From: an uncultured Bacteroidales bacterium
Lineage (GTDB): Bacteria; Bacteroidota; Bacteroidia; Bacteroidales; UBA932
DNA: 9,845 nt
Direction: 5' to 3'
Assembly (NCBI GenBank): GCA_945983015.1
Contig: CAMFSN010000057.1
Location: forward strand, 1 to 9,845
The notes beneath the pieces are model-generated. The model did no database searches. It was not told where the DNA came from and worked only from the letters and a program-made list of their open reading frames with translations. The position numbers were made by a program, and so were the translations under genes. Positions within the stretch are counted from its first letter, which is position 1. The number at the start of each line of letters is the position of its first letter. Below, piece after piece: positions 1-7,741 of the stretch.

Positions 1-895
1 AGACCTCGCTAAGAGACTCCTTCAAAGCAGCTGCAAGTTCCGGAGTATAAGTCCCCTCGCAGACCGCATCCGCAGCTCTGCGGTAACACTGAGCGCAGCG
101 CTTCACATATTCCGCGCTGCGAGCCCTACCCTCTATCTTAAAGACCTTCACTCCTGAATCTATGATCTTGTCCATAAATTCTATGGTACAGAGATCTTTG
201 GGAGACATTATATACTTGTTATCTATGTTCAGTTTGTTCCCCGTCTCCAGGTCTGTCACCTCGTAGCCCCTTCTGCAGATCTGATAACAGGCCCCCCTGT
301 TAGCGGAAGCCCCGTAAGCGTGTAGTGAGAGATAACACTTGCCGCTTATGGCCATACACAGAGCCCCGTGAGCAAACATCTCTATTCTCACCAGTTCCCC
401 CGAAGGACCCTTTATCTGTTCCTGCTGAATGCACTGGTAAATGCTTTTCACCTGATCCAGATTCAATTCGCGGGCCAAAACCACCACGTCGGCATACTGG
501 GAGTAGAATTTCAGAGCCATAGCATTCGAGATGGACAACTGGGTGGAGATATGAACTTCCAAGCCCAATTCCCTACACATCAGGATAGCCGCCATATCGG
601 AAGCTATCACGGCACTGACGCCAGCCTTCTTCGCACTTAAAAGAGCCTCTCTGGTATCCTCCATATCCTCCGGATACAGGCAGATATTCAGTGTCAGATA
701 AGACTTCACTCCAGCCTCCCGACAGATTCTCACGACTTCTTCCAGGTCTTCAGGCGCGAAGTTGTTAGCCGAATGGGAGCGCATATTCAGCCTTCCCACC
801 CCGAAATACACGGAATCAGCTCCACCCTGTATCGCAGCCTGCAGACATTCGAAATTCCCTGCAGGGGCCATTATTTCCAATTCCTTTCTTTCCAT
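1..895 (-). CDS. U32-family protein (RlhA/TrhP-like), 3' end outside window
   Basis: Translated by hand from the ATG at 895-893; open to the window edge (298 codons), so the C-terminus is missing. It opens with the U32 signature (residues 8-12 MAPAG, then GADSVYFG), a TIM-barrel-like fold. The segment HGALC starts at His176, and four cysteines, Cys180, Cys187, Cys203 and Cys207, have the spacing C-x6-C-x15-C-x3-C. In this family these bind an iron-sulfur cluster in the RNA hydroxylation proteins RlhA (23S rRNA) and TrhP (tRNA wobble uridine). The family is also annotated as collagenase-like protease, but the cysteines favour an RNA-modification role; which RNA cannot be told. The start shares one base with the stop of the prenyl synthase gene (TGATG), which suggests translational coupling as the last visible gene of the rnr-rsgA operon. 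Family assignment is firm; exact function is inference. Confidence 0.9.
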   Translation of the reverse strand, partial: MERKELEIMAPAGNFECLQAAIQGGADSVYFGVGRLNMRSHSANNFAPEDLEEVVRICREAGVKSYLTLNICLYPEDMEDTREALLSAKKAGVSAVIASDMAAILMCRELGLEVHISTQLSISNAMALKFYSQYADVVVLARELNLDQVKSIYQCIQQEQIKGPSGELVRIEMFAHGALCMAISGKCYLSLHAYGASANRGACYQICRRGYEVTDLETGNKLNIDNKYIMSPKDLCTIEFMDKIIDSGVKVFKIEGRARSAEYVKRCAQCYRRAADAVCEGTYTPELAAALKESLSEV

Positions 896-1833
896 CACTT
901 TACTCTCCCCACCAGACTGCGGGCAAATTCTTTCATCAATTCTATCTTATCCTCGGCAAAGCCGGCCTCTTTCAAAGGATCCAAAGCCCTGAGACTGTAG
1001 CGGCGAATCTCCTCCTTAGCGTCGCCATCCACTCCCAATGCCACATATTCGGCCTTCACCTTATCTATGTCCCTGGTCTTGAACAAGTCTATGAATTTCT
1101 GCTCACAGGCCAATGCCCTTATGGTAAGCCAACTCTTCTTCTGCTGAAGTATGTCACCCCCTATGGGTTTTCCGAAGACTTTCTCATCCCCGAAGGCGTC
1201 CAGATAGTCATCGGCCACCTGAAAAGCCATTCCCAAGTCATAGCCATAGCGATACAACGCCTCACACTGCCTCTCATCCGCCCCAGCCACCAGGGCGCCC
1301 ATCCTGGCCGAACAAGCCAGAAGCACCGCCGTCTTCAGGCCAATCATCTTCTCATATTCCTCAAGTGTCACGTCCTCCCTGTGCTCGAAGTCCATATCCA
1401 GCTGCTGACCTTCACAGACCTGAGCCGCCGTAGTCGAAAAGAGCTCCAGAGCCTGGTTCACACAAGTGGCGGGAGCCTTGGCTATACGCTTATAGGCATC
1501 TATCAGCATCACGTCTCCACTAAGGATAGCGGTATCCTCGTTCCACTTTTTCCAAACTGTCTGCTCCCCGCGTCTAAGAGGAGAACGGTCCATAATGTCA
1601 TCGTGGATAAGGGTAAAGGTGTGAAATACCTCCAAGGATGCGGCGGGACTTAAGATTTCTTCAGTAAAATCCTGCTTGAAAAGGCTGTAAGACAAAAGGC
1701 AGAGGGCGGGTCTGATACGTTTCCCTCCTATCCCTATCATATAGCGAAGAGGATCATAGAGCCCTTCCGGACTGGATGGGAACTCTATTCCTTCGAACAA
1801 TTCTTCTACGGTTTTCTTAACTTTCTCTATCAT
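895..1833 (-). CDS. Short-chain polyprenyl diphosphate synthase (FPP/GGPP synthase type)
   Basis: 312 residues, full length for a trans-isoprenyl diphosphate synthase. It condenses isopentenyl diphosphate onto an allylic primer in the cytoplasm to feed quinone and undecaprenyl lipid synthesis. Visible motifs: GGKRIRP (36-42), first Asp-rich motif DDIMD (78-82) followed by RRG (87-89), GQQLDMD (142-148), Lys-Thr (167-168), second Asp-rich motif DDYLD (208-212), then GKPIGGD (221-227). The first Asp-rich motif lacks the two-residue insertion of typical bacterial FPP synthases. Phe73, five residues before it, is the position that usually limits chain length, which suggests a C15 or C20 product; this cannot be settled by eye. 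The ATG lies 2 bases after the rsgA stop, and the stop overlaps the U32 start, so it is an internal operon gene. Confidence 0.93.
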   Translation of the reverse strand: MIEKVKKTVEELFEGIEFPSSPEGLYDPLRYMIGIGGKRIRPALCLLSYSLFKQDFTEEILSPAASLEVFHTFTLIHDDIMDRSPLRRGEQTVWKKWNEDTAILSGDVMLIDAYKRIAKAPATCVNQALELFSTTAAQVCEGQQLDMDFEHREDVTLEEYEKMIGLKTAVLLACSARMGALVAGADERQCEALYRYGYDLGMAFQVADDYLDAFGDEKVFGKPIGGDILQQKKSWLTIRALACEQKFIDLFKTRDIDKVKAEYVALGVDGDAKEEIRRYSLRALDPLKEAGFAEDKIELMKEFARSLVGRVK

Positions 1834-1835
1834 AA

Positions 1836-2789
1836 CTAACGGAATTTACTGTCTTCTTCCAACATACCCAGATACGAAGCATAACGGCTTTGGGAAATCC
1901 TGCCCTCCTCCAGAGCCGCCTTGACGGCGCAGCCAGGCTCGTGGGTGTGAGTACAAGGCACAAACCTGCATTCATCGCTCAAGGCAAGCATCTCGGGAAA
2001 ATACTTCGACACTTCCTCCTTTTCCAAGCCATAGAGTCCAAAGCCCCTTAGCCCCGGGGAATCTATCAGATATCCTCCGCTGGAGATAGGATACATCTCA
2101 TAGAGGGAGGTGGTGTGCCTGCCTTGCAGATGAGACAGAGATATCTGTCCTATCTTAGGGCTAAGACTCGGGTCCAGGAGCTTTATAATCGAAGACTTTC
2201 CCACTCCGCTTTCCCCGCTCAAAAGATTGATTCCCATACCATTAACCCCCGCGCAAAGCCTTCTTATCTCTTCGATTCCCTGCCCCGTCTTTACAGAACA
2301 CTCTATCACCTGATAACCCGCCGAGGCGTATATCCTCTTAAATTCCTCCACCTGCTCCGCGGCCTCCTCTCCATAGAGGTCCAACTTGTTCAGAACTATG
2401 CTTACCGGTATCTTGAACATCTCACAACTCAGCAGCTGCCTGTCCAGAAAAGGATACTTGAGTTCAGGAAAATACAGGCTGCACACCAGGAAAGCCCTGT
2501 CGATGTTAGCGGCTATGACGTGAGACTTTTTGGAGAGATTAGTGGATTTTCTTACCAGATGATTCTCTCTGGGAAGTATTTCCGTGATTCTGGCAGGATT
2601 ACTTTCGTCAGGACTGCCCTCCCACTCACACTCCACCCTGTCCCCCACGGCGACGGGATTGGTCGCTCCATCTTTGGAAAGCCTCACCTTTCCCCTCAAG
2701 ACGGCGGGAAAAAGCTGCCACTTGGGAAGACAGCTCAGATAATACAGGCTGCCGGAATTCTTTACCACTGTCGCTACGCTTCTGTTCAT
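1836..2789 (-). CDS. rsgA: RsgA, circularly permuted GTPase of small ribosomal subunit assembly
   Basis: 317 residues. RsgA (YjeQ) binds late 30S precursors, checks the decoding centre and releases assembly factors on GTP hydrolysis. The sequence shows an N-terminal OB-fold region (about 1-75), then GTPase motifs in the permuted order that defines the family: G4 NKLD (134-137), G1 P-loop GESGVGKS (192-199), G2-like GRHTTS (223-228), G3 DSPG (243-246). The C-terminal zinc site has Cys274, Cys279, His281 and Cys287 (C-x4-C-x-H-x5-C). All key residues are present, so it should be active. It lies 25 bases downstream of rnr and 2 bases upstream of the prenyl synthase gene, on the same strand. The 25-base gap holds a weak TATCTTTA (2803-2796) but no matching upstream box, so an internal promoter is not claimed. 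Confidence 0.97.
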   Translation of the reverse strand: MNRSVATVVKNSGSLYYLSCLPKWQLFPAVLRGKVRLSKDGATNPVAVGDRVECEWEGSPDESNPARITEILPRENHLVRKSTNLSKKSHVIAANIDRAFLVCSLYFPELKYPFLDRQLLSCEMFKIPVSIVLNKLDLYGEEAAEQVEEFKRIYASAGYQVIECSVKTGQGIEEIRRLCAGVNGMGINLLSGESGVGKSSIIKLLDPSLSPKIGQISLSHLQGRHTTSLYEMYPISSGGYLIDSPGLRGFGLYGLEKEEVSKYFPEMLALSDECRFVPCTHTHEPGCAVKAALEEGRISQSRYASYLGMLEEDSKFR

Positions 2790-2814
2790 AGCTTATAAAG
2801 ATAATAAAATAATC

Positions 2815-4791
2815 TCAGATCAGTTCGAAATCCAGCAAGCGTTGTTCCAAATTGGCATTTTTAACCCTTATTCTCACCTCATCCCCCAATCTGTAGATCT
2901 TCTTGCTGCGCTTTCCCCTAAGCCTGTAAAGTTTCTCCTCGAATTCAAAGAAATCCTCTCTGATAGTTCTAAGTGGCACCATTCCCTCTATATGTGTAGG
3001 TTCTATCTCCACATACATTCCCCATTCGGTAAGACCGGAGATATGCCCCGAGAACTCCTGCCCTATCTTATCCTGCATAAACTCCACGAGCTTATACTTG
3101 ACACTGGTCCTCTCCGCCTCAGTAGCGAGAGCCTCCCTTCCGGAGGCATACTCACACTCCTTCTCATAATATTCCTGATCCTGACTGCGGGCATTATCCA
3201 GATACATAGCCAGTAGCCGATGCACCATAAGGTCAGGATATCTTCTTATCGGAGAGGTAAAATGCGTATAATCCGCAAAGGCCAATCCATAATGCCCTAT
3301 GTTCTGGGTGCTGTACTTGGCCTTAGCCATAGAGCGCAGAGCTATGTCCTTGAAGGCGGCCCCCTCCGGCTTTCCTTCAGCCTTCGAGAGCAACTCGGAG
3401 ATAGACTTGGCAGCCTTGCGTCCCTCCAGTTCGGCATTCATCTTATAACCCAGGCTCTTCGCAAAATGCCTCAGACTCTCCAACTTGTCAGGATTTGGGA
3501 CGTCGTGAATACGATACACGAAGCACTTGTTCTTCCCTGAGACGAACTCCGCCACGCTCCTGTTAGCCAAGAGCATAAACTCTTCTATAAGCCAATTCGC
3601 TTCGCAGCTATACTTCTGATACACCTCTATCGGATGTCCCTGCTCATCGCAGCGTACCTTCATTTCCGGACGGTCGAAATCTATCGCCCCCGCCTTGCGC
3701 CTCTTTCCTTTCAGTATGGATGCCAATCCATTCAGCACCTTGATGGCCTGCTCGAGTTCACCATTCGGCTCCCCCTCCTTTGTGATAATCTCCTGGGCCT
3801 GGTCATAGTCAAGGCGATAGTCGGAATTGATCACCGTGCGAGCAAAGCTCTTTTTCCTCACCTGAGCCGTCGGAGTCATCTCGAAAATTGCTGAAAAACA
3901 GAGTTTATCCTCGTGTGGGCGAAGGGAGCAAAGGGTATTACAGAGTTTTTCCGGAAGCATAGGGACTGTCCTGTCCACCAGATAGACAGAAGTTCCTCTG
4001 TCCCTGGCCTCTTTATCTATGATATCTCCAGGGTGGACATAGTAAGACACGTCAGCGATATGCACGCCTATCTCGTAATTCCCATTTTCCAAGACCTTGA
4101 ACGACAGGGCGTCGTCGAAGTCTTTCGCGTCCTTAGGGTCTATGGTGAAAGTGAAAGTGTCTCTGAAGTCCTTTCTGGCCTTGATCTCCGAGGCCTTAAT
4201 CTTCGCCGGAATCTTAGAGGCAGCCTTTTCCACTTCCGCTTCGAACTTATATGGCAGGCCAAACTCGGCGAGTATGCTGTGCATCTCCGTCTCGTTCTCC
4301 CCAGGGGCTCCCAGCACATCGACAATCTCTCCCTGTGGCAGACTCTGCCCCCTTTCCCAGCCAGTGACCTTTACGGCCACCTTCCAGGATTTTTCCACCC
4401 CCAGGCGCTCAGCCTGACGAGGGTCCACCTCTATGTCGTAGGGCATAGTCTTACTCTGCATCAGCACCCAGGCTCCCTGGGAACTGCAGTGATAGATTCC
4501 CACAAAAGGCTTTCCGGAACGTTCCACCACATCCACCACCCTGCCTTCTCTGCGGGATGGAGCCGGATGTTTTTTAGTCCCGGCCTTGGGCTCCTTGGTG
4601 ATGGCTACTCTAACCTTGTCACCGTGAAGAGCGCCATTGGTCTTGGAAGCGGGGACGAAGATATCCTCTTCCTCCCCTTCGACGCTAACAAATCCGAAAG
4701 CCTCACGGCTCATAAGAAATGTGCCTATGACTTGCGGAAAGACTTTCCGCCCTTCTTTTCTCTTCTTCTTTACGATTATCTTTCTTTTCAT
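2815..4791 (-). CDS. rnr: RNase R, 3'-5' exoribonuclease of the RNB family
   Basis: 658 residues from the preferred ATG at 4791. It degrades structured RNA processively from the 3' end. Order of domains: basic N-terminus, two cold-shock-like RNA-binding domains (about 20-160), the RNB catalytic domain with the aspartate cluster in PKDAKDFDDA (Asp218, Asp224, Asp226, Asp227), the conserved HFTSPIRRYPDLMVHR (510-525), and a C-terminal S1 domain (about 575-655). It lacks the N-terminal helix-turn-helix and Lys-rich tail of the 813-residue E. coli enzyme. An in-frame ATG at 4809 would add six residues (MIIFVP), but a TATCTTTG box overlaps that stretch and the alternative lies inside the duplicated DNA, so 4791 is favoured. 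This is the first gene of the operon with rsgA, and it now sits directly downstream of the restriction-modification island. Confidence 0.95.
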   Translation of the reverse strand: MKRKIIVKKKRKEGRKVFPQVIGTFLMSREAFGFVSVEGEEEDIFVPASKTNGALHGDKVRVAITKEPKAGTKKHPAPSRREGRVVDVVERSGKPFVGIYHCSSQGAWVLMQSKTMPYDIEVDPRQAERLGVEKSWKVAVKVTGWERGQSLPQGEIVDVLGAPGENETEMHSILAEFGLPYKFEAEVEKAASKIPAKIKASEIKARKDFRDTFTFTIDPKDAKDFDDALSFKVLENGNYEIGVHIADVSYYVHPGDIIDKEARDRGTSVYLVDRTVPMLPEKLCNTLCSLRPHEDKLCFSAIFEMTPTAQVRKKSFARTVINSDYRLDYDQAQEIITKEGEPNGELEQAIKVLNGLASILKGKRRKAGAIDFDRPEMKVRCDEQGHPIEVYQKYSCEANWLIEEFMLLANRSVAEFVSGKNKCFVYRIHDVPNPDKLESLRHFAKSLGYKMNAELEGRKAAKSISELLSKAEGKPEGAAFKDIALRSMAKAKYSTQNIGHYGLAFADYTHFTSPIRRYPDLMVHRLLAMYLDNARSQDQEYYEKECEYASGREALATEAERTSVKYKLVEFMQDKIGQEFSGHISGLTEWGMYVEIEPTHIEGMVPLRTIREDFFEFEEKLYRLRGKRSKKIYRLGDEVRIRVKNANLEQRLLDFELI

Positions 4792-4796
4792 CGGCA

Positions 4797-4804
4797 CAAA
4801 GATA
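4797..4804 (-). promoter_or_regulatory. Possible -7 element of rnr (TATCTTTG)
   Basis: On the minus strand this reads TATCTTTG, an exact fit to the Bacteroidota -7 consensus TAnnTTTG. Transcription would begin close to the ATG at 4791, giving a nearly leaderless mRNA. No good TTTG lies 19-21 bases upstream (the position reads TTCT), so support is only moderate. Seven of its eight bases belong to the 109-bp duplication; in the right copy the box ends in C (TATCTTTC). Confidence 0.4.
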
Positions 4805-4906
4805 ATCATAAAGATATTTATTTAGAAGAATTTTTCATTCCCAACACCAGCCATCTCACTACTGGAATATGCCTTAGGACATCGTAAAAGGCGATGGAGA
4901 CAATTG
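4798..4906. repeat. 109-bp direct repeat, left copy (at the rnr end)
   Basis: Aligns without gaps to 7942-8050 (offset 3,144). I count four differences: 4812 A/T, 4857 C/T, 4859 C/T and 4889 A/G (left/right), so 105 of 109 match. Identity stops sharply on both sides (4797 C against 7941 G; 4907 C against 8051 G). The left copy holds the last 28 codons and stop of the acyltransferase gene plus 20 bases of the following spacer, although the rest of that gene is about 3.1 kb away. It therefore marks a duplication made when the restriction-modification island entered. Confidence 0.97.
4818..4906 (-). pseudogene. Detached 3' end of the membrane acyltransferase gene
   Basis: The minus strand from 4904 to 4818 reads as 28 codons plus TAA, matching residues 339-366 of the acyltransferase encoded at 7962-9062. 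There are two conservative changes, Leu344 to Phe and Ile354 to Val, and no stop or frameshift. No start codon or upstream coding part is attached, since 4907 onward is unrelated DNA. This is a duplication remnant, not a functional gene. The conservative changes suggest the two copies diverged as expressed alleles rather than by decay (inference). Confidence 0.9.
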
Positions 4907-5084
4907 CGAGCCGTTTTCAAAACCGGTTGACAGGAACAATTACCAAATGGTGACTGTTCCATATGTTCGGGAACATTTTGGGCACATTATCGTTCCAGGT
5001 TCCCTTCCAATAGAAGGAATTGCCGTTATTATCGAGTATTTGTGCTTAAATGAAAAGCGAGCGGAAGGGGCACACCAATTCCGC
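4907..5084. other. Non-coding left flank of the island, with inverted repeats
   Basis: 178 bases between the dpnA-like stop and the left repeat. I accept no gene here. Two dyads stand out. At 4933-4960, GGAACA (4933-4938) pairs with TGTTCC (4955-4960), with an inner ACCA-AA-TGGT stem. At 4963-4976, ATGTTC-GG-GAACAT is perfect. All four arms share the core GAACA/TGTTC. Neither is followed by a T-run on the minus strand, so neither is a classical terminator for the dpnA transcript. A 42-codon open stretch (minus, 5045-4917) is protein-like and in the dpnA frame, but begins after a TAA and has no plausible start; it may be a gene remnant or chance. Confidence 0.6.
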
Positions 5085-5966
5085 TTAAAACGGGAGTTCC
5101 GGACCATAATAAGCTCCCGACTCACTCAGGACACGGATATCATTATCCTGGAAGAGTTTAGCCTGCTTCTCCAGCTTCTCCAAAATTTCACCACGGCGAT
5201 TAATGCTGTTTAGTTCCTCGCGACGAGCTTTGCTCATCTCGAGAAATTTTTCTTCCTGGTCGATGCCAAGGAAACGACGCCCTAGAAGATTTGCTGCAAT
5301 ACCAGTGGTGCTGCTTCCTGTGAACGGGTCTAGTATCCAGGCACCGGGTTTCGTGGATGCCTGAATAATTCTCGACAAAACACATAGCGGCTTCTGGGTC
5401 GGGTGCTTGCCACAGGACTTCTCCCAAGGAGCGATGGCAGGTAGCGTCCAAACATCGCGCATCTGGGTACCGCCGTTGATTTCCTTCATTAGCTCATAGT
5501 TGTAATAATGAGCCACCTTTTGCTCCTTACGCGCCCAAAGTATATATTCCGCAGAGTAGGTGAAGTATCTACAGGAAAGATTGGGTGGAGGATTAGTCTT
5601 CACCCAGGTGATGCAGTTCAGTATCTTAAAGTCTAGCTCTGAAAGACAGCGGGCAACGGAGAAGATATTATGATACGTTCCACTAACCCAGATAGTACCA
5701 TCTGATTTCAGATGTTCACGGCAGGCTGCCAGCCATGTTTTATCAAACTTGTAGTCCTCCTCAAATCCCCGAGACTTATCCCACTTGCCCTTATTCACAG
5801 AAACAGGAACGCCACTCTGTATGCTTATTCCTCCGTTGGATAGATGATAGGGCGGATCCGCGAAAATCATATCGAACTTAAAGTCGAAGGAATTGAGAAG
5901 GTCGATACAATCTCCCTGTAAGAGAGTGAAGTCTTTATCCTGTGATTTATAGAATGGTGTAGGCAT
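5085..5966 (-). CDS. dpnA: DpnA-like adenine DNA methyltransferase (beta-type motif order)
   Basis: 293 residues. It transfers methyl from S-adenosylmethionine to adenine, by homology in GATC. Motif IV ADPPY (36-40) is followed by LSNGG, the target-recognition region holds the family-typical NPPPNLSCRYFT stretch (125-136), then KHPTQKP (187-193) and motif I DPFTGSSTTG (213-222) near the C-terminus. The catalytic motif preceding the AdoMet-binding motif is the beta-class order, unlike DpnM. It closely resembles DpnA of Streptococcus pneumoniae as I remember it. That enzyme also methylates single-stranded DNA and protects incoming transforming DNA. The roughly 40 residues after 253 extend past the family core and I do not recognise them. 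Last gene of the island operon, 3 bases after the endonuclease stop. The specificity is inferred from the neighbours and the family. Confidence 0.93.
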   Translation of the reverse strand: MPTPFYKSQDKDFTLLQGDCIDLLNSFDFKFDMIFADPPYHLSNGGISIQSGVPVSVNKGKWDKSRGFEEDYKFDKTWLAACREHLKSDGTIWVSGTYHNIFSVARCLSELDFKILNCITWVKTNPPPNLSCRYFTYSAEYILWARKEQKVAHYYNYELMKEINGGTQMRDVWTLPAIAPWEKSCGKHPTQKPLCVLSRIIQASTKPGAWILDPFTGSSTTGIAANLLGRRFLGIDQEEKFLEMSKARREELNSINRRGEILEKLEKQAKLFQDNDIRVLSESGAYYGPELPF

Positions 5967-5969
5967 ATT

Positions 5970-6827
5970 TTAGATGAGTTTTGAGGATACTATGCCTTCG
6001 TCCAGGTCCGTGATATTGTAGAGATTCTCCAGGACATCGAAAGTCTCCTTCAGATTGTTGCGGGCTGAGCCCCATCCCTGGCCATCTGTAATCCATACGA
6101 ACTTAAACTTGGGGTGATCTTTGGTTTCAAGCGCTATGGTTTTGTAACTGCGGGCAGTCTCATTCAGTTTGGAGCCGCCGCTGGCGTAGAAGTTTGTTTC
6201 GATACCATAAATCATATCAGGGCGCTTGATGACGAAATCGAAGCGCTTTTCAGTGCCACCCTCATTGGAAATGCAGGACAGGTCGATACCCCATTTATGT
6301 TCAATCTCGTGGATGTACATCTCCTTGAAGTACGTCTCTCCTCTCTTCAGACCTGCTTTGACAAGATACCCTTCCACTAGGTCTTCCATTACGTGACCAC
6401 CACGGTTTTTGCGAGCGTTTGAGTCCAATCCTGCTTCTACACCTGTTACATAGTCAACCAGGTTGTGTATGTGCTTCTGTTGCATAAGATCAAATAAACC
6501 GGTCTCTCTCATAAATACCACATATTCCTCGATATGGTAATTGGCCCGTTTGAAGTTCCAGACATGCTCGCCATCAAAGTCCACCGTTAGGATGTCAGAC
6601 TCGCGCTTTGCCAGCAGGATGGGGATGCACTTCAAGATCTCTGGATAGCGCCGGCACAAGGCCATGAATTCCTTTTCGATGTCTTGACACCCAATCAAGG
6701 AATTCATGATGTTGAGCTCAACCTTGACAGCATCTACATTTTTGTAAATCTTCTCAAAGTCAGTGTAATACTTATAACCTGCTATAGCGGAGCGGAAGCC
6801 CGCCAGCCAAATGGTGAAATCTCTCAT
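5970..6827 (-). CDS. dpnB: DpnII-family type II restriction endonuclease (GATC)
   Basis: 285 residues, close to the 288 of S. pneumoniae DpnII, which cuts unmethylated GATC. The match to that family is visible along the whole chain: YYTDFEKIYKNV (20-31), LNIMNSLIG (38-46), HNLVDYVTGVE (121-131), KRFDFVI (194-200), SKLNETARSYK (219-229), VWITDGQGW (244-252). The nuclease core is probably of the PD-(D/E)XK type, with Asp197 and Glu210 as candidate metal ligands; the position of the usual Lys is Asn212 (ETN), which DpnII relatives also seem to have. The ATG lies 2 bases after the dpnM-like stop, and the dpnA-like gene starts 3 bases later. It is therefore translated after one methylase and before the other. 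In the pneumococcal system the order is dpnM, dpnA, dpnB, so the last two genes are swapped here. Confidence 0.96.
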   Translation of the reverse strand: MRDFTIWLAGFRSAIAGYKYYTDFEKIYKNVDAVKVELNIMNSLIGCQDIEKEFMALCRRYPEILKCIPILLAKRESDILTVDFDGEHVWNFKRANYHIEEYVVFMRETGLFDLMQQKHIHNLVDYVTGVEAGLDSNARKNRGGHVMEDLVEGYLVKAGLKRGETYFKEMYIHEIEHKWGIDLSCISNEGGTEKRFDFVIKRPDMIYGIETNFYASGGSKLNETARSYKTIALETKDHPKFKFVWITDGQGWGSARNNLKETFDVLENLYNITDLDEGIVSSKLI

Positions 6828-6829
6828 AT

Positions 6830-7741
6830 TTATGCGTTGACTATGTTAGAAATCATTAATTCAGAGATAGCTCCGCGACCGGAGGCATCAGCGTTAATCA
6901 TTCTGGCGGCTGATACTCTCTTGATAATGAATTGATTATATAAGGCATCAAAGAAATTGTCGGAAGGGTTGACCCCCTTTAGGTCAGAATTACTGGCCAC
7001 AAATAAAGCTTTATCTCTGCTTATCTGTTCACAGAAATCGCGGAGACGGATTTGTTCAGTATCGTCAAAACCTTCTTTTGCGTAGGAGGTGAAGGAGGAT
7101 GTTTCTGTAATTGGCTTGTAAGGAGGATCAAAATAGAAAAGAGTGTCCGGACCAGCATAGCTCCCCGTTTCTGCAAAGTCACCACAAAGGATTTCGACTC
7201 TTTGGAGGACTGCAGAACAAGCCCGGAGATTGCCCACATCGCAGATACGAGGATTAGCGTACTTGCCGTGAGGAACATTGAATTTGCCTTTAGAATTTAC
7301 CCTGTAAAGGCCATTGAAGCACGTTCTATTCAGGAAAATGAAGAGTGCGGCTGTTTCTAGCGGAGAGGTCTGCTTTGTGTTGAAACGGACTCTTTTCTCC
7401 ATATAATATGCCTTGCGGTCTTCTGCGCTCAGAGGGAGATATTCGTCTTGGATATGGGCAAGTTCTGCTATCAGTTCCTCTACATTCTCCTTGATGACCC
7501 GATAGGTGCAGATGAGTTCTGGGTTAATGTCATTGATGACAGCCCGCTCAATGTTGGGATACGCCTGAAGAATCCAAAACATAACGGCACCACCTCCGAC
7601 AAACGGTTCCACATATGTTACGTGCTGACGGGATGCGAAATCGCAGGGGAGCAATTTACGAACCTCATCCAGCAACTGTGTCTTCCCTCCAACCCATTTG
7701 ATGAATGGCCGAGCTTGTGTGTCATCCTCAAAGATTCTCAT
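6830..7741 (-). CDS. dpnM: Dam/DpnM-like N6-adenine DNA methyltransferase (GATC)
   Basis: 303 residues from the ATG at 7741. It methylates adenine in double-stranded GATC and protects host DNA from the DpnII-like enzyme. Alpha-class motif order: motif X PFIKWVGGK (12-20), AdoMet motif I EPFVGGGAV (45-53), the Dam-family block FLNRTCFNGLYRVNS (136-150), catalytic motif IV DPPY (205-208), and the C-terminal SAARMINADASGRG (277-290). The reading frame stays open to an ATG at 7882, but the added 47 residues look unlike any Dam N-terminus and would include the promoter region. The chosen start lies 19 bases after a good -7 box. First gene of the island operon, so methylation would be established before restriction. 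Confidence 0.95.
   Translation of the reverse strand: MRIFEDDTQARPFIKWVGGKTQLLDEVRKLLPCDFASRQHVTYVEPFVGGGAVMFWILQAYPNIERAVINDINPELICTYRVIKENVEELIAELAHIQDEYLPLSAEDRKAYYMEKRVRFNTKQTSPLETAALFIFLNRTCFNGLYRVNSKGKFNVPHGKYANPRICDVGNLRACSAVLQRVEILCGDFAETGSYAGPDTLFYFDPPYKPITETSSFTSYAKEGFDDTEQIRLRDFCEQISRDKALFVASNSDLKGVNPSDNFFDALYNQFIIKRVSAARMINADASGRGAISELMISNIVNA

Noticed and set aside
2115..2798. Plus-strand open frame of 227 codons
   Set aside because: Lies wholly opposite rsgA, whose motifs are unambiguous.
3913..4887. Long plus-strand open frame (324 codons) opposite rnr
   Set aside because: It is antisense to the complete RNase R domains and resembles no protein; a shadow of the real gene.
4798..4906. 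The 109-bp repeat as an attachment site of an integrative element
   Set aside because: It ends at a protein gene rather than a tRNA, is longer than usual att cores, and no integrase is present; target duplication fits better.
4947..5213. Plus-strand open frame of 88 codons at the island's left flank
   Set aside because: About half overlaps the dpnA-like gene in antisense and the rest overlaps dyads; no recognisable domain.
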